Shown piece by piece: positions 25,721 to 33,662 of a stretch of DNA of 64,000 bases. The notes below the pieces were generated by a model. The model worked only from the letters and a program-made list of their open reading frames with translations. It did no database searches and was not told the DNA's origin. This DNA is from Endozoicomonas sp965232255 (GTDB taxonomy: Bacteria; Pseudomonadota; Gammaproteobacteria; Pseudomonadales; Endozoicomonadaceae): assembly GCA_965232255.1 (NCBI GenBank), contig OZ246962.1:3827575-3891574 (forward strand), written 5' to 3'. Numbering within the stretch: position 1 is the first letter of the stretch; the number at the start of each line of letters is the position of its first letter. A program made the translations under genes and the position numbers.

Positions 25721-26370
25721 TGTCAGACGTCCTGATCGCTGCACACCGGCTGATGGTTCGTCACCTTGGTCGCAGGGACTACGAGCCGGTATGGCAGGCC
25801 ATGAAAGCCTTTACTGACCAGCGCGATGCCCAAACGCCGGACGAGCTGTGGGTGGTCGAGCACAACCCGGTATTTACCCTCGGACAGGCCGGTAAGCGTG
25901 AACATTTGCTCTGCCCCGGTGATATTCCGGTCATCCCGGTGGATCGCGGTGGCCAGGTCACCTACCATGGCCCCGGGCAGCTGGTGGTCTATCTGCTTGT
26001 GGATGTCCGCCGCAAATGTTGTGGCCCGAAAATGGTAGTGACTGCCATAGAGAATGCCATTATCGCTCTGTTGGCCGGTTTCGGAATTGATGCCTGCAAC
26101 AATCCGTCGGCGCCCGGTGTCTATGTTAATGGTGCCAAGATCGCCTCACTCGGGCTGCGGTTTCGTAAAATGTGCTCCTACCACGGGCTCAGCCTGAACG
26201 TAGCGATGGAGCTGGAACCGTTCAGGCGCATTAACCCCTGTGGCTACCCCGGACTTGAGGTAGTGGATATGGCTACACTGTTGGGACCAATTGAGATCGA
26301 AGATGTCCGTCAGCGCTTACTGACGTGCTTGCAAAAAGCCTTAAATTATCCGGAAATAATCAGCACTTGA
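25720..26370 (+). CDS. lipB: Octanoyl-[ACP]:protein N-octanoyltransferase
   Basis: Transfers octanoate from acyl carrier protein to lipoyl domains, the first step of lipoate synthesis. The 216-aa protein has GGQVTYHGPGQLVVY, the lysine in NGAKIASLGLR and the catalytic cysteine in INPCGYPGLEV. The stop codon TGA (26368-26370) is part of the TTGACATCC end of the mobile-element relic that follows. The last codons and the stop may therefore have been set by that insertion. The length is still normal, so the enzyme is likely active. Confidence 0.97.
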   Translation: MSDVLIAAHRLMVRHLGRRDYEPVWQAMKAFTDQRDAQTPDELWVVEHNPVFTLGQAGKREHLLCPGDIPVIPVDRGGQVTYHGPGQLVVYLLVDVRRKCCGPKMVVTAIENAIIALLAGFGIDACNNPSAPGVYVNGAKIASLGLRFRKMCSYHGLSLNVAMELEPFRRINPCGYPGLEVVDMATLLGPIEIEDVRQRLLTCLQKALNYPEIIST

Positions 26371-26728
26371 CATCCTCCCGCCCCTGCAGGAGCGGGATTC
26401 CTGTTAGTCACCCAACAGGCTTCCTGTTTCATCGTTCGTTGCTCAGGGAACAGGCTTGGTTTTCGCACAAAAGTTCCACGTTGGGAGCTTTTACGATTGC
26501 GAATCAACCCATGCTCCCCAAGTCTCACACGAACTCCGCAGGCTTAACATTCCTGCAGCCCGGAGGTAGGTCTGCAAAGACAGGTGAATAATAGCAGTGA
26601 CTATTTTAACCGCAATACTGGAAGATGCCGAAAGTGCTCATATCAAAAGAAGTTAGTTTTCCAGTCTTATCAGGCTGGTCGCTATCCCTCTCAGTACTAA
26701 AAGTACTGGGTTTCTCGCGAGGTTTTCG
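26367..26728. mobile_element. Deleted IS200/IS605 derivative (non-autonomous, no transposase)
   Basis: The left side starts TTGACATCCTCCCGCCCC and has a CCCGC...GCGGG hairpin matching the right end of the element at 19419. The right side, gctatccctctcagtactaa followed by the hairpin arm AGTACTGGG, matches that element's left end. Both ends lie in the same order as in the full copy, about 360 bp apart. No tnpA or tnpB frame remains. The interior near the right end (reading leftward, AACTTTTGTGC...AACGATGAAA) probably derives from a tnpB 3'-end/guide-RNA scaffold. It sits exactly between lipB and lipA. Confidence 0.75.
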
Positions 26729-27736
26729 ATGAAACCGGAACAGATTATTCCTGTCGTGCAAATAGAGAGCACTGCCAAGATAAAGAGCGGCACCAAGTTT
26801 GTTAACGACAAGGGTATTACTGCCATTAAAAATGGCATCAAAGCCAGTGCTGGTCACCAGCACACCATGCAACGCAAGCCCTCATGGTTGCGGGTCAAAG
26901 TCAGCTACGGTGAACGTTATAAAGAGGTGAAAAATACCGTTCACGCTCATAAGCTCAGTACGGTATGCGAAGAGGCCATGTGCCCCAACATCAACGAGTG
27001 CTGGAGTTCCGGGACTGCCACCATCATGCTGATGGGCGATACGTGTACCCGCGCCTGCAGGTTTTGTGCCGTGAATACCGGCAATCCCAAAGGTTGGCTG
27101 GATCAGGATGAACCAGAGCACACCGCCCATTCGGTGAAATTGATGAATCTCAGGTACCTGGTGCTCACCTCGGTTAACCGCGACGACCTGCCCGATGGTG
27201 GTGCTAGTCACTACGCACAGGTGATCCGTCGAGTTAAGGAAGTTAATCCGAACACTGACGTCGAAGCCTTGACCCCTGACTTCCTCGGTGTTGAGCGTGA
27301 TATTGAAACTGTCGTTGATAGCGGTATTGCCGTTTTCGCCCAGAATGTCGAAACCGTGCGTCGCCTTACTCACCCGGTGCGCGACCCTCGGGCCAGTTAT
27401 GAGCAGACGCTGGCGGTATTGGCACACGCCAAACGGTATCGCCCCGACGTATTGACCAAAACAAGCCTAATGCTCGGGCTTGGCGAGACGGACGCAGAGA
27501 TCCAGGAAACCCTGGACGATTTGCGTGCCGTTAATGTGGATATTGTAACCTTCGGCCAGTACCTGCAACCGACCCTAAACCACTTGCCTATCCATCGCTT
27601 TGTCACTCCGGATGAATTTGCCAAATATCGGCAGTGGGGGCTGGATAAAGGCTTTCTGGAGGTGGTTTCCGGTGCCCTGGTGCGCTCAAGTTATCGCGCT
27701 GAACAAGTACTGCAAAGGAATAACGTAGGGCTTTGA
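26729..27736 (+). CDS. lipA: Lipoyl synthase (radical SAM)
   Basis: Inserts two sulfurs into protein-bound octanoate using S-adenosylmethionine radicals. It contains the auxiliary cluster motif CEEAMCPNINEC and the radical-SAM motif CTRACRFC, plus LTSVNRDDLPDGG and the C-terminal SGALVRSSYRAE with the conserved RSSY. The 335-aa length includes about 47 N-terminal residues unlike other LipA proteins before the conserved core begins (SWLRVK). The ATG used here lies at the edge of the mobile-element relic and its GAGG ribosome-binding site is inside it; a later start at Met 48 (MQRKPSWL) is possible. Confidence 0.96.
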   Translation: MKPEQIIPVVQIESTAKIKSGTKFVNDKGITAIKNGIKASAGHQHTMQRKPSWLRVKVSYGERYKEVKNTVHAHKLSTVCEEAMCPNINECWSSGTATIMLMGDTCTRACRFCAVNTGNPKGWLDQDEPEHTAHSVKLMNLRYLVLTSVNRDDLPDGGASHYAQVIRRVKEVNPNTDVEALTPDFLGVERDIETVVDSGIAVFAQNVETVRRLTHPVRDPRASYEQTLAVLAHAKRYRPDVLTKTSLMLGLGETDAEIQETLDDLRAVNVDIVTFGQYLQPTLNHLPIHRFVTPDEFAKYRQWGLDKGFLEVVSGALVRSSYRAEQVLQRNNVGL

Positions 27737-28013
27737 GCGCAACCGTTACTGTTACTGCAAGTCGCCAAAGTTATCGATAACCCGGCAAATGCTTGAAAGG
27801 CAGTTCGACATCTGGTGAATGAAGGCGCAAAATTTGTACCACCAAGAGTAAACAAAAAGCTACGATTTACTGGTAGGGCTAAGACGGTCGGCTAGCTTAA
27901 GATACGCGATTTGATATCTCTGTCACCGATGGATTAGCATCCAGCAGCCGGAAGAATGCTCTACCCTGTTGGATGTTTGTGGCAGGAAACCGACCCAAAC
28001 ACCATTTGACACT

Positions 28014-28784
28014 ATGTTTATCGAACAATACTGCACCTCTTTGGCCGACAACCGTTTTTCGTTCACCCGCGAGCAAGCCAGTCTGTTTGCCAAGCGTGTT
28101 GCCAATGATTTTAACCCCCTGCACGATGTAGACAACTCCCGCTTCTGCGTCCCCGGTGACCTGCTGTTTGCCAAAATCCTGCTAAGTGAAGGGTTATATG
28201 CTGATATGCTCGTCACGTTCAAAGATATGGTCACCAATGGCGTCGAGCTGGAAGTTTGCGCTCGAGATCAGGGTCACAAAAGTATTTGTGACTTTAGTGG
28301 CAAGATGTATCTGGATATCAAGCACAGTGGTGCCAGCAGTCACAACACGCCCATGATCGAACAACTGGTGCGCAGTTATGTGGCATTCTCGGGAGAGAAC
28401 TTCCCCAATGTTTTTGTCCCGTTGATGGAGTCGCACGGGATAATGATCAATACTGTCAAACCGCTGGTAATATACGACAGTATGACTTTAAAAATGACCC
28501 AGGTTGACTTGCAATGCCCGCACCTGGAAGCGGCAGGGGCAACGATGGAAGTCAATGGCAAACGCGGTAAGGTAACGCTCAAGTTTGTCTACTACGACCA
28601 AGGTCAAGTGGTGGGCACAGGCGAGAAAACCATGATTCTCTCGGGGCTGCGTCCTTACGACCAACAAGCAATCGACGTCATGATTGCCGCACATCACGCC
28701 CGGCAAAAGCGTTTTGCCCGTCAGGTAGGCAACATGGTCATCGGTGACATGCCAGCCAAATGCAGCGTCAGGCTCAGCAGCTGA
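28014..28784 (+). CDS. DUF3581-family protein
   Basis: A 256-aa protein resembling the DUF3581 family of gammaproteobacteria. It has the N-terminal FSFTREQASLFAKRVANDFNPLHDVD, then RFCVPGDLLFAKIL, which looks like a MaoC-like hot-dog fold entry. The function is unknown; a hot-dog fold would suggest thioester or acyl chemistry, which is inference. ATG 28014 gives the expected MFIEQYC N-terminus; an in-frame TTG at 27969 is less likely. The last 64 bases run over the 3' end of holA on the other strand. Confidence 0.8.
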   Translation: MFIEQYCTSLADNRFSFTREQASLFAKRVANDFNPLHDVDNSRFCVPGDLLFAKILLSEGLYADMLVTFKDMVTNGVELEVCARDQGHKSICDFSGKMYLDIKHSGASSHNTPMIEQLVRSYVAFSGENFPNVFVPLMESHGIMINTVKPLVIYDSMTLKMTQVDLQCPHLEAAGATMEVNGKRGKVTLKFVYYDQGQVVGTGEKTMILSGLRPYDQQAIDVMIAAHHARQKRFARQVGNMVIGDMPAKCSVRLSS

Positions 28785-29773
28785 TCCCAGGCGTTGCCTC
28801 GATCAAGCCCTTTTATGCAGCGATCAACCTTGCCTGCATCATGCAGCATTTGCCGCAGGCTGCGTTCGCTGTTGCGCTGCAACGCTTTATTCAGCAACGC
28901 TTTGCGCCGCTTCAACATGAATGGGGCAAAGCCCATGACTTTGGCTGACTGCTCCAGCGCCAGCTCCATGGCCACGCCCTGGGAAATCTGTCGGCTTAGG
29001 TGACTAAGCAGACGTATTTCCCGCGCCAGCGCCCAGAGAATAATAGGCGACTCAACGCCCTCCCCTTTCAGAATACTGAGAATACGCACACACTGTTTGA
29101 TGTCTCCGCCAAGGGCAACATCGAGTAGGTGAAACACATCAAAGCGCGCGCTGTCGCAGACGGCTTCTTCAACGGTGGTCTCATCGATCAACTTGTCTTT
29201 AGCCAACAGCTTAAGCTTTTCCAGTTCCTGGGAGGCTGCCAGCATATTGCCCTCAACCCGCTCCCCGATCAGCACCAGTGCTTCCGGGGTTGCCCGATAG
29301 CCATCGGCCTGTAACCGCTGGGCAAGCCAGCCCGGCAACTGGGCAGACTCAATCGGCCAGATGGGAATAAACACACCGGCGTGTTCCAGGGCTTTAAACC
29401 ATTTGGCTTTTTGCTGAGCGTTATCCAGCCGGTCAGTAATGACCAACAACAGGTTATCTGACGACGGATGACAAATATATTCCAACAACGACTTGCTGCC
29501 CGTATCCCCCGGTTTGCCACCGGGCATCCGCAATTCCAGAATCTGCTGCTGGGCAAACAGAGAGAGACTGTTGGCAGTGCTGAGAAAATCTCCCCAGTCA
29601 AAACCGCTCTCCACATGAAAAACGTGACGTTCAGAAAAACCGATTGTCCGGGCGTGTTGGCGAATCTGATCACAGCACTGGGCAATCTGCAATGGCTCAT
29701 CACCGCTGATGATGTAAACGGGCGCCAGTTGCTTCTTTAGTTGGGCAGTCAGTTGATCAGTACGCAGCTTCAA
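28721..29773 (-). CDS. holA: DNA polymerase III delta subunit
   Basis: The clamp-loader wrench subunit that opens the beta clamp. The 350-aa length is normal. It starts MKLRTDQLTAQLKKQLAPVYIISGDEPLQIAQ, the conserved delta N-terminus, and has the AAA+-like module and the C-terminal collar helices (ALAREIRLLSHL). It lies 3 nt after lptE, as in the usual leuS-lptE-holA operon, but leuS is missing from this spot. Its 3' end overlaps the convergent DUF3581 gene by 64 bp. Confidence 0.97.
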   Translation of the reverse strand: MKLRTDQLTAQLKKQLAPVYIISGDEPLQIAQCCDQIRQHARTIGFSERHVFHVESGFDWGDFLSTANSLSLFAQQQILELRMPGGKPGDTGSKSLLEYICHPSSDNLLLVITDRLDNAQQKAKWFKALEHAGVFIPIWPIESAQLPGWLAQRLQADGYRATPEALVLIGERVEGNMLAASQELEKLKLLAKDKLIDETTVEEAVCDSARFDVFHLLDVALGGDIKQCVRILSILKGEGVESPIILWALAREIRLLSHLSRQISQGVAMELALEQSAKVMGFAPFMLKRRKALLNKALQRNSERSLRQMLHDAGKVDRCIKGLDRGNAWDQLLSLTLHLAGMSPMTMLPT

Positions 29774-29776
29774 GGG

Positions 29777-30361
29777 TCACAATTCCGATTGGTCTTGTCT
29801 TGCAGCATCTATTTCCAACTGCTCTCTGGCCCGTTGTGCTGCCTCAACTTTCTCTGCCTCATTGACCAGTTGCGCTTCGGAAAGACTGAACAGATGACGC
29901 AACATGGCGACAATCAGCTCTTCACGCAACTCTGAAAAGACAATGGACTGCTCAGACTCAGCTGCATTGGGCGCATTCTCGTTCTGGGTTACAAAGCGCT
30001 CGCGAGTCAGGGTCTGTGCAGAAAACAACGGTAAACCAGTAGCCGTCTGTAACTGGTAGGTCACACTAATGGCAATGCGCTGTTCAAAAAAACCACCGAC
30101 AGCAACACCCTGCTGTTGGGCATTGCGTTCAACCCGCAAAATATTAACTTGCCATGGTGCCAGGTCGCTGACGTCCACGCCGCTGCGCTCCAAAGCCCTG
30201 GAAAAATAACGAATGTAGGTCGGATCCTGACCAGCTACAGCCAATTGCTGGATATTGCTGTTGCCGGTAACCGCACCGCGCAGATGAAAGCCACAGGCAG
30301 CCAACAGGCTGGTGATTAACAGCAGCGCCATTATACGCACTGAACGAAGGGAATAGGTCAT
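29777..30361 (-). CDS. lptE: LPS-assembly lipoprotein LptE
   Basis: Outer-membrane lipoprotein that plugs the LptD barrel and helps place lipopolysaccharide on the surface. Starting at ATG 30361 gives a signal peptide ending in the lipobox LLAAC, with Cys23, followed by GFHLRG, the LptE hallmark. The C-terminal 40 residues are Glu/Ala-rich and helical. An in-frame upstream start at 30421 would add an unlikely polar extension. It is followed 3 nt later by holA. The usual upstream partner leuS is replaced by the WD40-like gene. Confidence 0.93.
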   Translation of the reverse strand: MTYSLRSVRIMALLLITSLLAACGFHLRGAVTGNSNIQQLAVAGQDPTYIRYFSRALERSGVDVSDLAPWQVNILRVERNAQQQGVAVGGFFEQRIAISVTYQLQTATGLPLFSAQTLTRERFVTQNENAPNAAESEQSIVFSELREELIVAMLRHLFSLSEAQLVNEAEKVEAAQRAREQLEIDAARQDQSEL

Positions 30362-30536
30362 GATCGAGTCCACTGATGGGGAAACTTCCCTGGTGTCACT
30401 TAGTGCGGGTAACTCTATCACGACTTAGCAGGGCTGAAAAAAGAAAAGTGCTCAACCAGTATCCCCAATGTGGGGCGCACCAGGAAAGCGGCGGCTGCAC
30501 AAAACTTTCCTGGCACTTACTTACCAAAAAGCAAAG

Positions 30537-32090
30537 CTATACCGAAGATTCTTTCAAGCCCAAGATTAGCGGCTCTTTTAAGTCCGAGTCTTGTCCTTCG
30601 ACATGATCACTCTGAATAGACCAGATTATTGCTTCTTTAGAGGGGCTAGAAAGCGTCAATGCGTGACTACCATCAGGACTGAGAGTGGCTGGAAAGCGAG
30701 CATCGCCAGGCCGGGGAAAGGTTGCTTTAGGGACCCACTTCTCGTCAGCAGTTCGTCCATGGATTTTTGTGACACTGGTACAATTGACGCCCACGGAGCT
30801 TGTCATCACAAAATTATTAGCGGGGCTGAAGCAGCCAGACACAACCCAATCACCATGATCGATGGTAGCTGTCTCTTTCCAGTGACCGACAGAGTCCCTG
30901 TGATGGATTCTGGCAAGATTGTCACCGCCCGTTGTCACTATATGGCTGCTATCAGAACTGAAGGCAGCCGTATGGATACGACCAGCATGATGAATGGTGT
31001 ATTCCTCTTGCCAGGATCCATCAGGATGCCGCCCATGAATCACTGCGATTCCAGCACAGCTACACATACTGAAATTAATCATCATGATGTAGTTGCCATT
31101 TGGGCTTACTTCTGGAGGAACAAGAAAAGGTCGCCTAAAGAAAGCCTGATCGTAAGATATGGTGGATTGCTTTATCCAGTCCCCATCGGGATTTCTGGTA
31201 TAAAAATTAACTTTCCTGGTTTCTCCTCCCCACACAACGGTTATCAGCTCCTTATCATCGGGACTGAACGTGGCATACAAGAGCTCATCATGACTATTGA
31301 TGGTAGTTTCTTGCTTCCATACTCCATCATTCTCTCTAGCGTATACCCTAGCTGTATGCTTAGTGCGCACCACAAAACGATTATTACAGGTGCTGAAGAC
31401 GGGATTGAACTTGGCAAGGTCAATCTTGAAGATTTCTTTTGCGTCAGAGACGATGTCATTGAGATTAATGTTCGCTTCTTCCACCCAGCAATCTTTGGTC
31501 CCCACACAATGGATTTTTATGCTCTGGAAATCCGTTGTTAATAAATAGTGGCCATTGGGGCTAAACATCGCTTTGCCAATAGGGGCGGAATGAGTGATGT
31601 CTTGCCCATGCTGCCAGTGTTCGTCAGAGTTCCTGACAAACACTCTTGCGCTGTGACTAAAGTTAGCAATTAGTAGCCAGTGACCATCAAGGCTAAACTC
31701 GGCTAAATTAATACCATACCCGTGGGAGTCAACCGATGTGTGAATCCAATTTCCGTCGGGACTCCTGCTGGAAATTTTTACAGTTTTACCATGGCTGGTG
31801 ACCACATGCTTATTGTCAGGACTAAAGCATGCAAATTCGATGCTGCCATCATGGCGAATGCTGTCTACCTGGGATACTTTAAAATCTGTTATCTTTTTCG
31901 GGTGGAAAGTAGCCGCTGAGTCAACATATTCCATTTCGGATAATTTACGCGTTGCCTCTACCTTTGACACACCCGTCTGACAATTTTCATCCTGACTCGG
32001 GGATTTTTTTTCCTGACAAAGTTGCGCGGACATATCAGAAGTACTATTCGCCAACGAGGCCGAAGCAGAGATTGCTAGTTTATTTTGCAT
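30537..32090 (-). CDS. WD40-like beta-propeller protein (eukaryote-type repeats)
   Basis: A 517-aa protein. After a Ser/Ala/Glu-rich N-terminus of about 75 residues come eight or nine repeats of about 45 residues. Each has the pattern A-x-FSPDG-x-H-x-(V/L)-T ... A-(R/K)-(I/V)-x-x-R-x-x-DGxW. Examples are ACFSPDNKHVVT, AMFSPNGHYLLTT, ATFSPDDKELIT and AAFSSDSSHIVTT. This is a WD40/YVTN-type propeller, a protein-binding scaffold. The repeats are diverged from one another, so they are old. No F-box, signal peptide or enzymatic domain was recognised. It sits just upstream of lptE on the same strand with a 115-bp gap. The role is unknown; a host-interaction scaffold is possible. Confidence 0.75.
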   Translation of the reverse strand: MQNKLAISASASLANSTSDMSAQLCQEKKSPSQDENCQTGVSKVEATRKLSEMEYVDSAATFHPKKITDFKVSQVDSIRHDGSIEFACFSPDNKHVVTSHGKTVKISSRSPDGNWIHTSVDSHGYGINLAEFSLDGHWLLIANFSHSARVFVRNSDEHWQHGQDITHSAPIGKAMFSPNGHYLLTTDFQSIKIHCVGTKDCWVEEANINLNDIVSDAKEIFKIDLAKFNPVFSTCNNRFVVRTKHTARVYARENDGVWKQETTINSHDELLYATFSPDDKELITVVWGGETRKVNFYTRNPDGDWIKQSTISYDQAFFRRPFLVPPEVSPNGNYIMMINFSMCSCAGIAVIHGRHPDGSWQEEYTIHHAGRIHTAAFSSDSSHIVTTGGDNLARIHHRDSVGHWKETATIDHGDWVVSGCFSPANNFVMTSSVGVNCTSVTKIHGRTADEKWVPKATFPRPGDARFPATLSPDGSHALTLSSPSKEAIIWSIQSDHVEGQDSDLKEPLILGLKESSV

Positions 32091-32641
32091 GCTGAATGAT
32101 ACCCGTCAATCTGTTTAATCATATGTTAACTGAATCACAGCTTCGCTCTAATTTTGCAATTCAATTACCAGTTAACTACCCAATATCGCTATAGACATGA
32201 ATATTTTAATCTGACAATAACAATACCTCTTCGCTTGCAAATAAATCCACAAACCAAAACCGCTATCATTTCATCAACACAAGTTACGGGTAAATCTGCA
32301 AACCAACTCCATTTTTTGTGATAATATTCAAGCCCTATTCACTACAAAATCCAAAACTTATTCAATGAATACTGATCATCGCGCTCATTAGTTGACCACA
32401 ATATCAGAAGAAGGTTTCAAATTTTTTATAAAAAAACCAAATAGAGCTGTAGAGAAGAAAAAAAGTAAAGAGGAGAAAGAGGGGAAAGAAAAAAAAGAGA
32501 AGAGAAGACACTCATTTTTTGCTATTCACAATGACTCAATTCATATTGATGAACGTTCCCACAATTCAGGCCACAAAGGGAACTTGGTACTAATAAATAA
32601 ATCCAAAGCTGCCTGTTTGATAAATAATAAAGGAGATGCAT
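32091..32641. other. AT-rich 550-bp intergenic region
   Basis: It holds the promoter of the WD40-like gene and the leader of the small gene at 32642. It is clearly more AT-rich than its surroundings. A TTG-initiated frame from 32392 codes a Lys/Glu run (KEEKEGKEKKEK) and overlaps the small gene, but has no ribosome-binding site and is not called. Confidence 0.4.
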
Positions 32642-32926
32642 ATGCATCCTCAATCTACTGCGTGGCCGCCTGCTGTTGCTGAAATCAAGATGTTCTCAGT
32701 GGAGCAAGAGTGCATGGAAAGCTTTCCTTGTCAGCACGACTGTACTGTACAGCTTGTCGATGGCAGCTGCCATAAAGTCACTATGTGCGCAGATGATATT
32801 CGCACTTACCTGACCACCCTGAAACCATCAAAAATAGATAGCAGTAAATTTCCAGGCCTGGCCAGCCATTTTTCTATTCACTCGTCATATTCATGCAATT
32901 CCAACGACAGTGTCCCTGAGAGGTAA
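32642..32926 (+). CDS. Small hypothetical Cys-containing protein (94 aa)
   Basis: ATG 32642 lies 6 nt after a perfect AAGGAG, which decides the start; the ATG at 32636 is too close to the motif. The protein contains six cysteines (VEQECMESFPCQHDC, GSCHKVTMC, SYSCNS). I do not recognise it. The spacing C-x6-C-x3-C followed by C-x5-C could bind zinc or form disulphides, but no known finger matches. It is an isolated gene in an AT-rich region, typical of recently acquired or fast-evolving genes. Confidence 0.55.
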   Translation: MHPQSTAWPPAVAEIKMFSVEQECMESFPCQHDCTVQLVDGSCHKVTMCADDIRTYLTTLKPSKIDSSKFPGLASHFSIHSSYSCNSNDSVPER

Positions 32927-32968
32927 AACCTTACAAAAAAACCCATAATGGCAGTTTGTCGATAAGAG

Positions 32969-33003
32969 TTGACACCCTCCCACCTCTTCAGAGATGGAAG
33001 GAG
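32969..33003. repeat. Right-end relic of an IS200/IS605 element
   Basis: TTGACACCCTCCCACC followed by a hairpin (CCACCTCT-tc-AGAGATGG, one mismatch) is similar to the right ends at 19419 and 26367. No left end or transposase is near. It lies 6 nt past the pcp stop and may now serve as a pcp terminator. Confidence 0.5.
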
Positions 33004-33008
33004 ATCAA

Positions 33009-33662
33009 TCAGGCAATCTGGCCGCCAGTAACGCTTTCGTCCTGATCTACTGACAGTGCTGTGGCGGCACAGATTTCCAGGCCACGAACAATCGTCTCCA
33101 GTGGCATGGATGCCTGCTCCCCGGCAATGCTCTGCTCTGGAATCAGTGGAATGTGAATAAAGCCGACTTTCACCGAAGTCTCTTTCAGGGCATGAATTAC
33201 GCCGTAAAACAGATGGTTACATACAAAGGTGCCCGCGGTATTCGAGACTGACGATACAACGCCTGCCTCCCCCATGGCACGTACCATCGCTTTAATGGGC
33301 AAGGTCGTAAAATAGGCGGCAGGGCCACCAACAACCACTGGCTGGTCGATTACCTGAATACCATCGTTATCAGGAATCCGGAAGTCATCCACATTGATGG
33401 CTACGCGCTCCGGGGTAATGCCGGTTCGCCCGGCAGCTTGACCGATCAGCAAAATAACATCGGGTTTAATGGTCTCGACAGCCTGTAGCACCACGTCAAC
33501 AGAGCGTTGGTGAACGACAGGCGCAATGGTGGTACGAATAACCCCACCGGCTATCTCACGGCCTTCCAGCTGACGGACCGCCTCCAGGGAAGGATTGATA
33601 GTAGCATCACCAAAGGGCTCAAAGCCGGTAATCAGAACCGTTTTCACAATCACTTTACTCAT
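33009..33662 (-). CDS. pcp: Pyrrolidone-carboxylate peptidase (pyroglutamyl peptidase I)
   Basis: Cytoplasmic cysteine peptidase (C15) that removes N-terminal pyroglutamate from peptides. The 217-aa protein has GFEPFGDATINPS near the N-terminus. Its catalytic triad is Glu in TPERVAINVDD, Cys in GTFVCNHLFYG and His in GFIHIPLIPEQ. Its start overlaps the stop of the DUF979 gene, so it is the last gene of a DUF969-DUF979-pcp operon. The context suggests that the two membrane proteins handle its product or substrate. Confidence 0.97.
   Translation of the reverse strand: MSKVIVKTVLITGFEPFGDATINPSLEAVRQLEGREIAGGVIRTTIAPVVHQRSVDVVLQAVETIKPDVILLIGQAAGRTGITPERVAINVDDFRIPDNDGIQVIDQPVVVGGPAAYFTTLPIKAMVRAMGEAGVVSSVSNTAGTFVCNHLFYGVIHALKETSVKVGFIHIPLIPEQSIAGEQASMPLETIVRGLEICAATALSVDQDESVTGGQIA

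Noticed and set aside
30591..31541. 316-aa open frame opposite the WD40-like gene
   Set aside because: The minus-strand frame shows regular FSPDG repeats, so that strand is the coding one.
32392..32682. 96-aa Lys/Glu-rich frame starting at TTG
   Set aside because: No ribosome-binding site, composition driven by a purine tract, and it overlaps the small gene at 32642 that has a perfect one.
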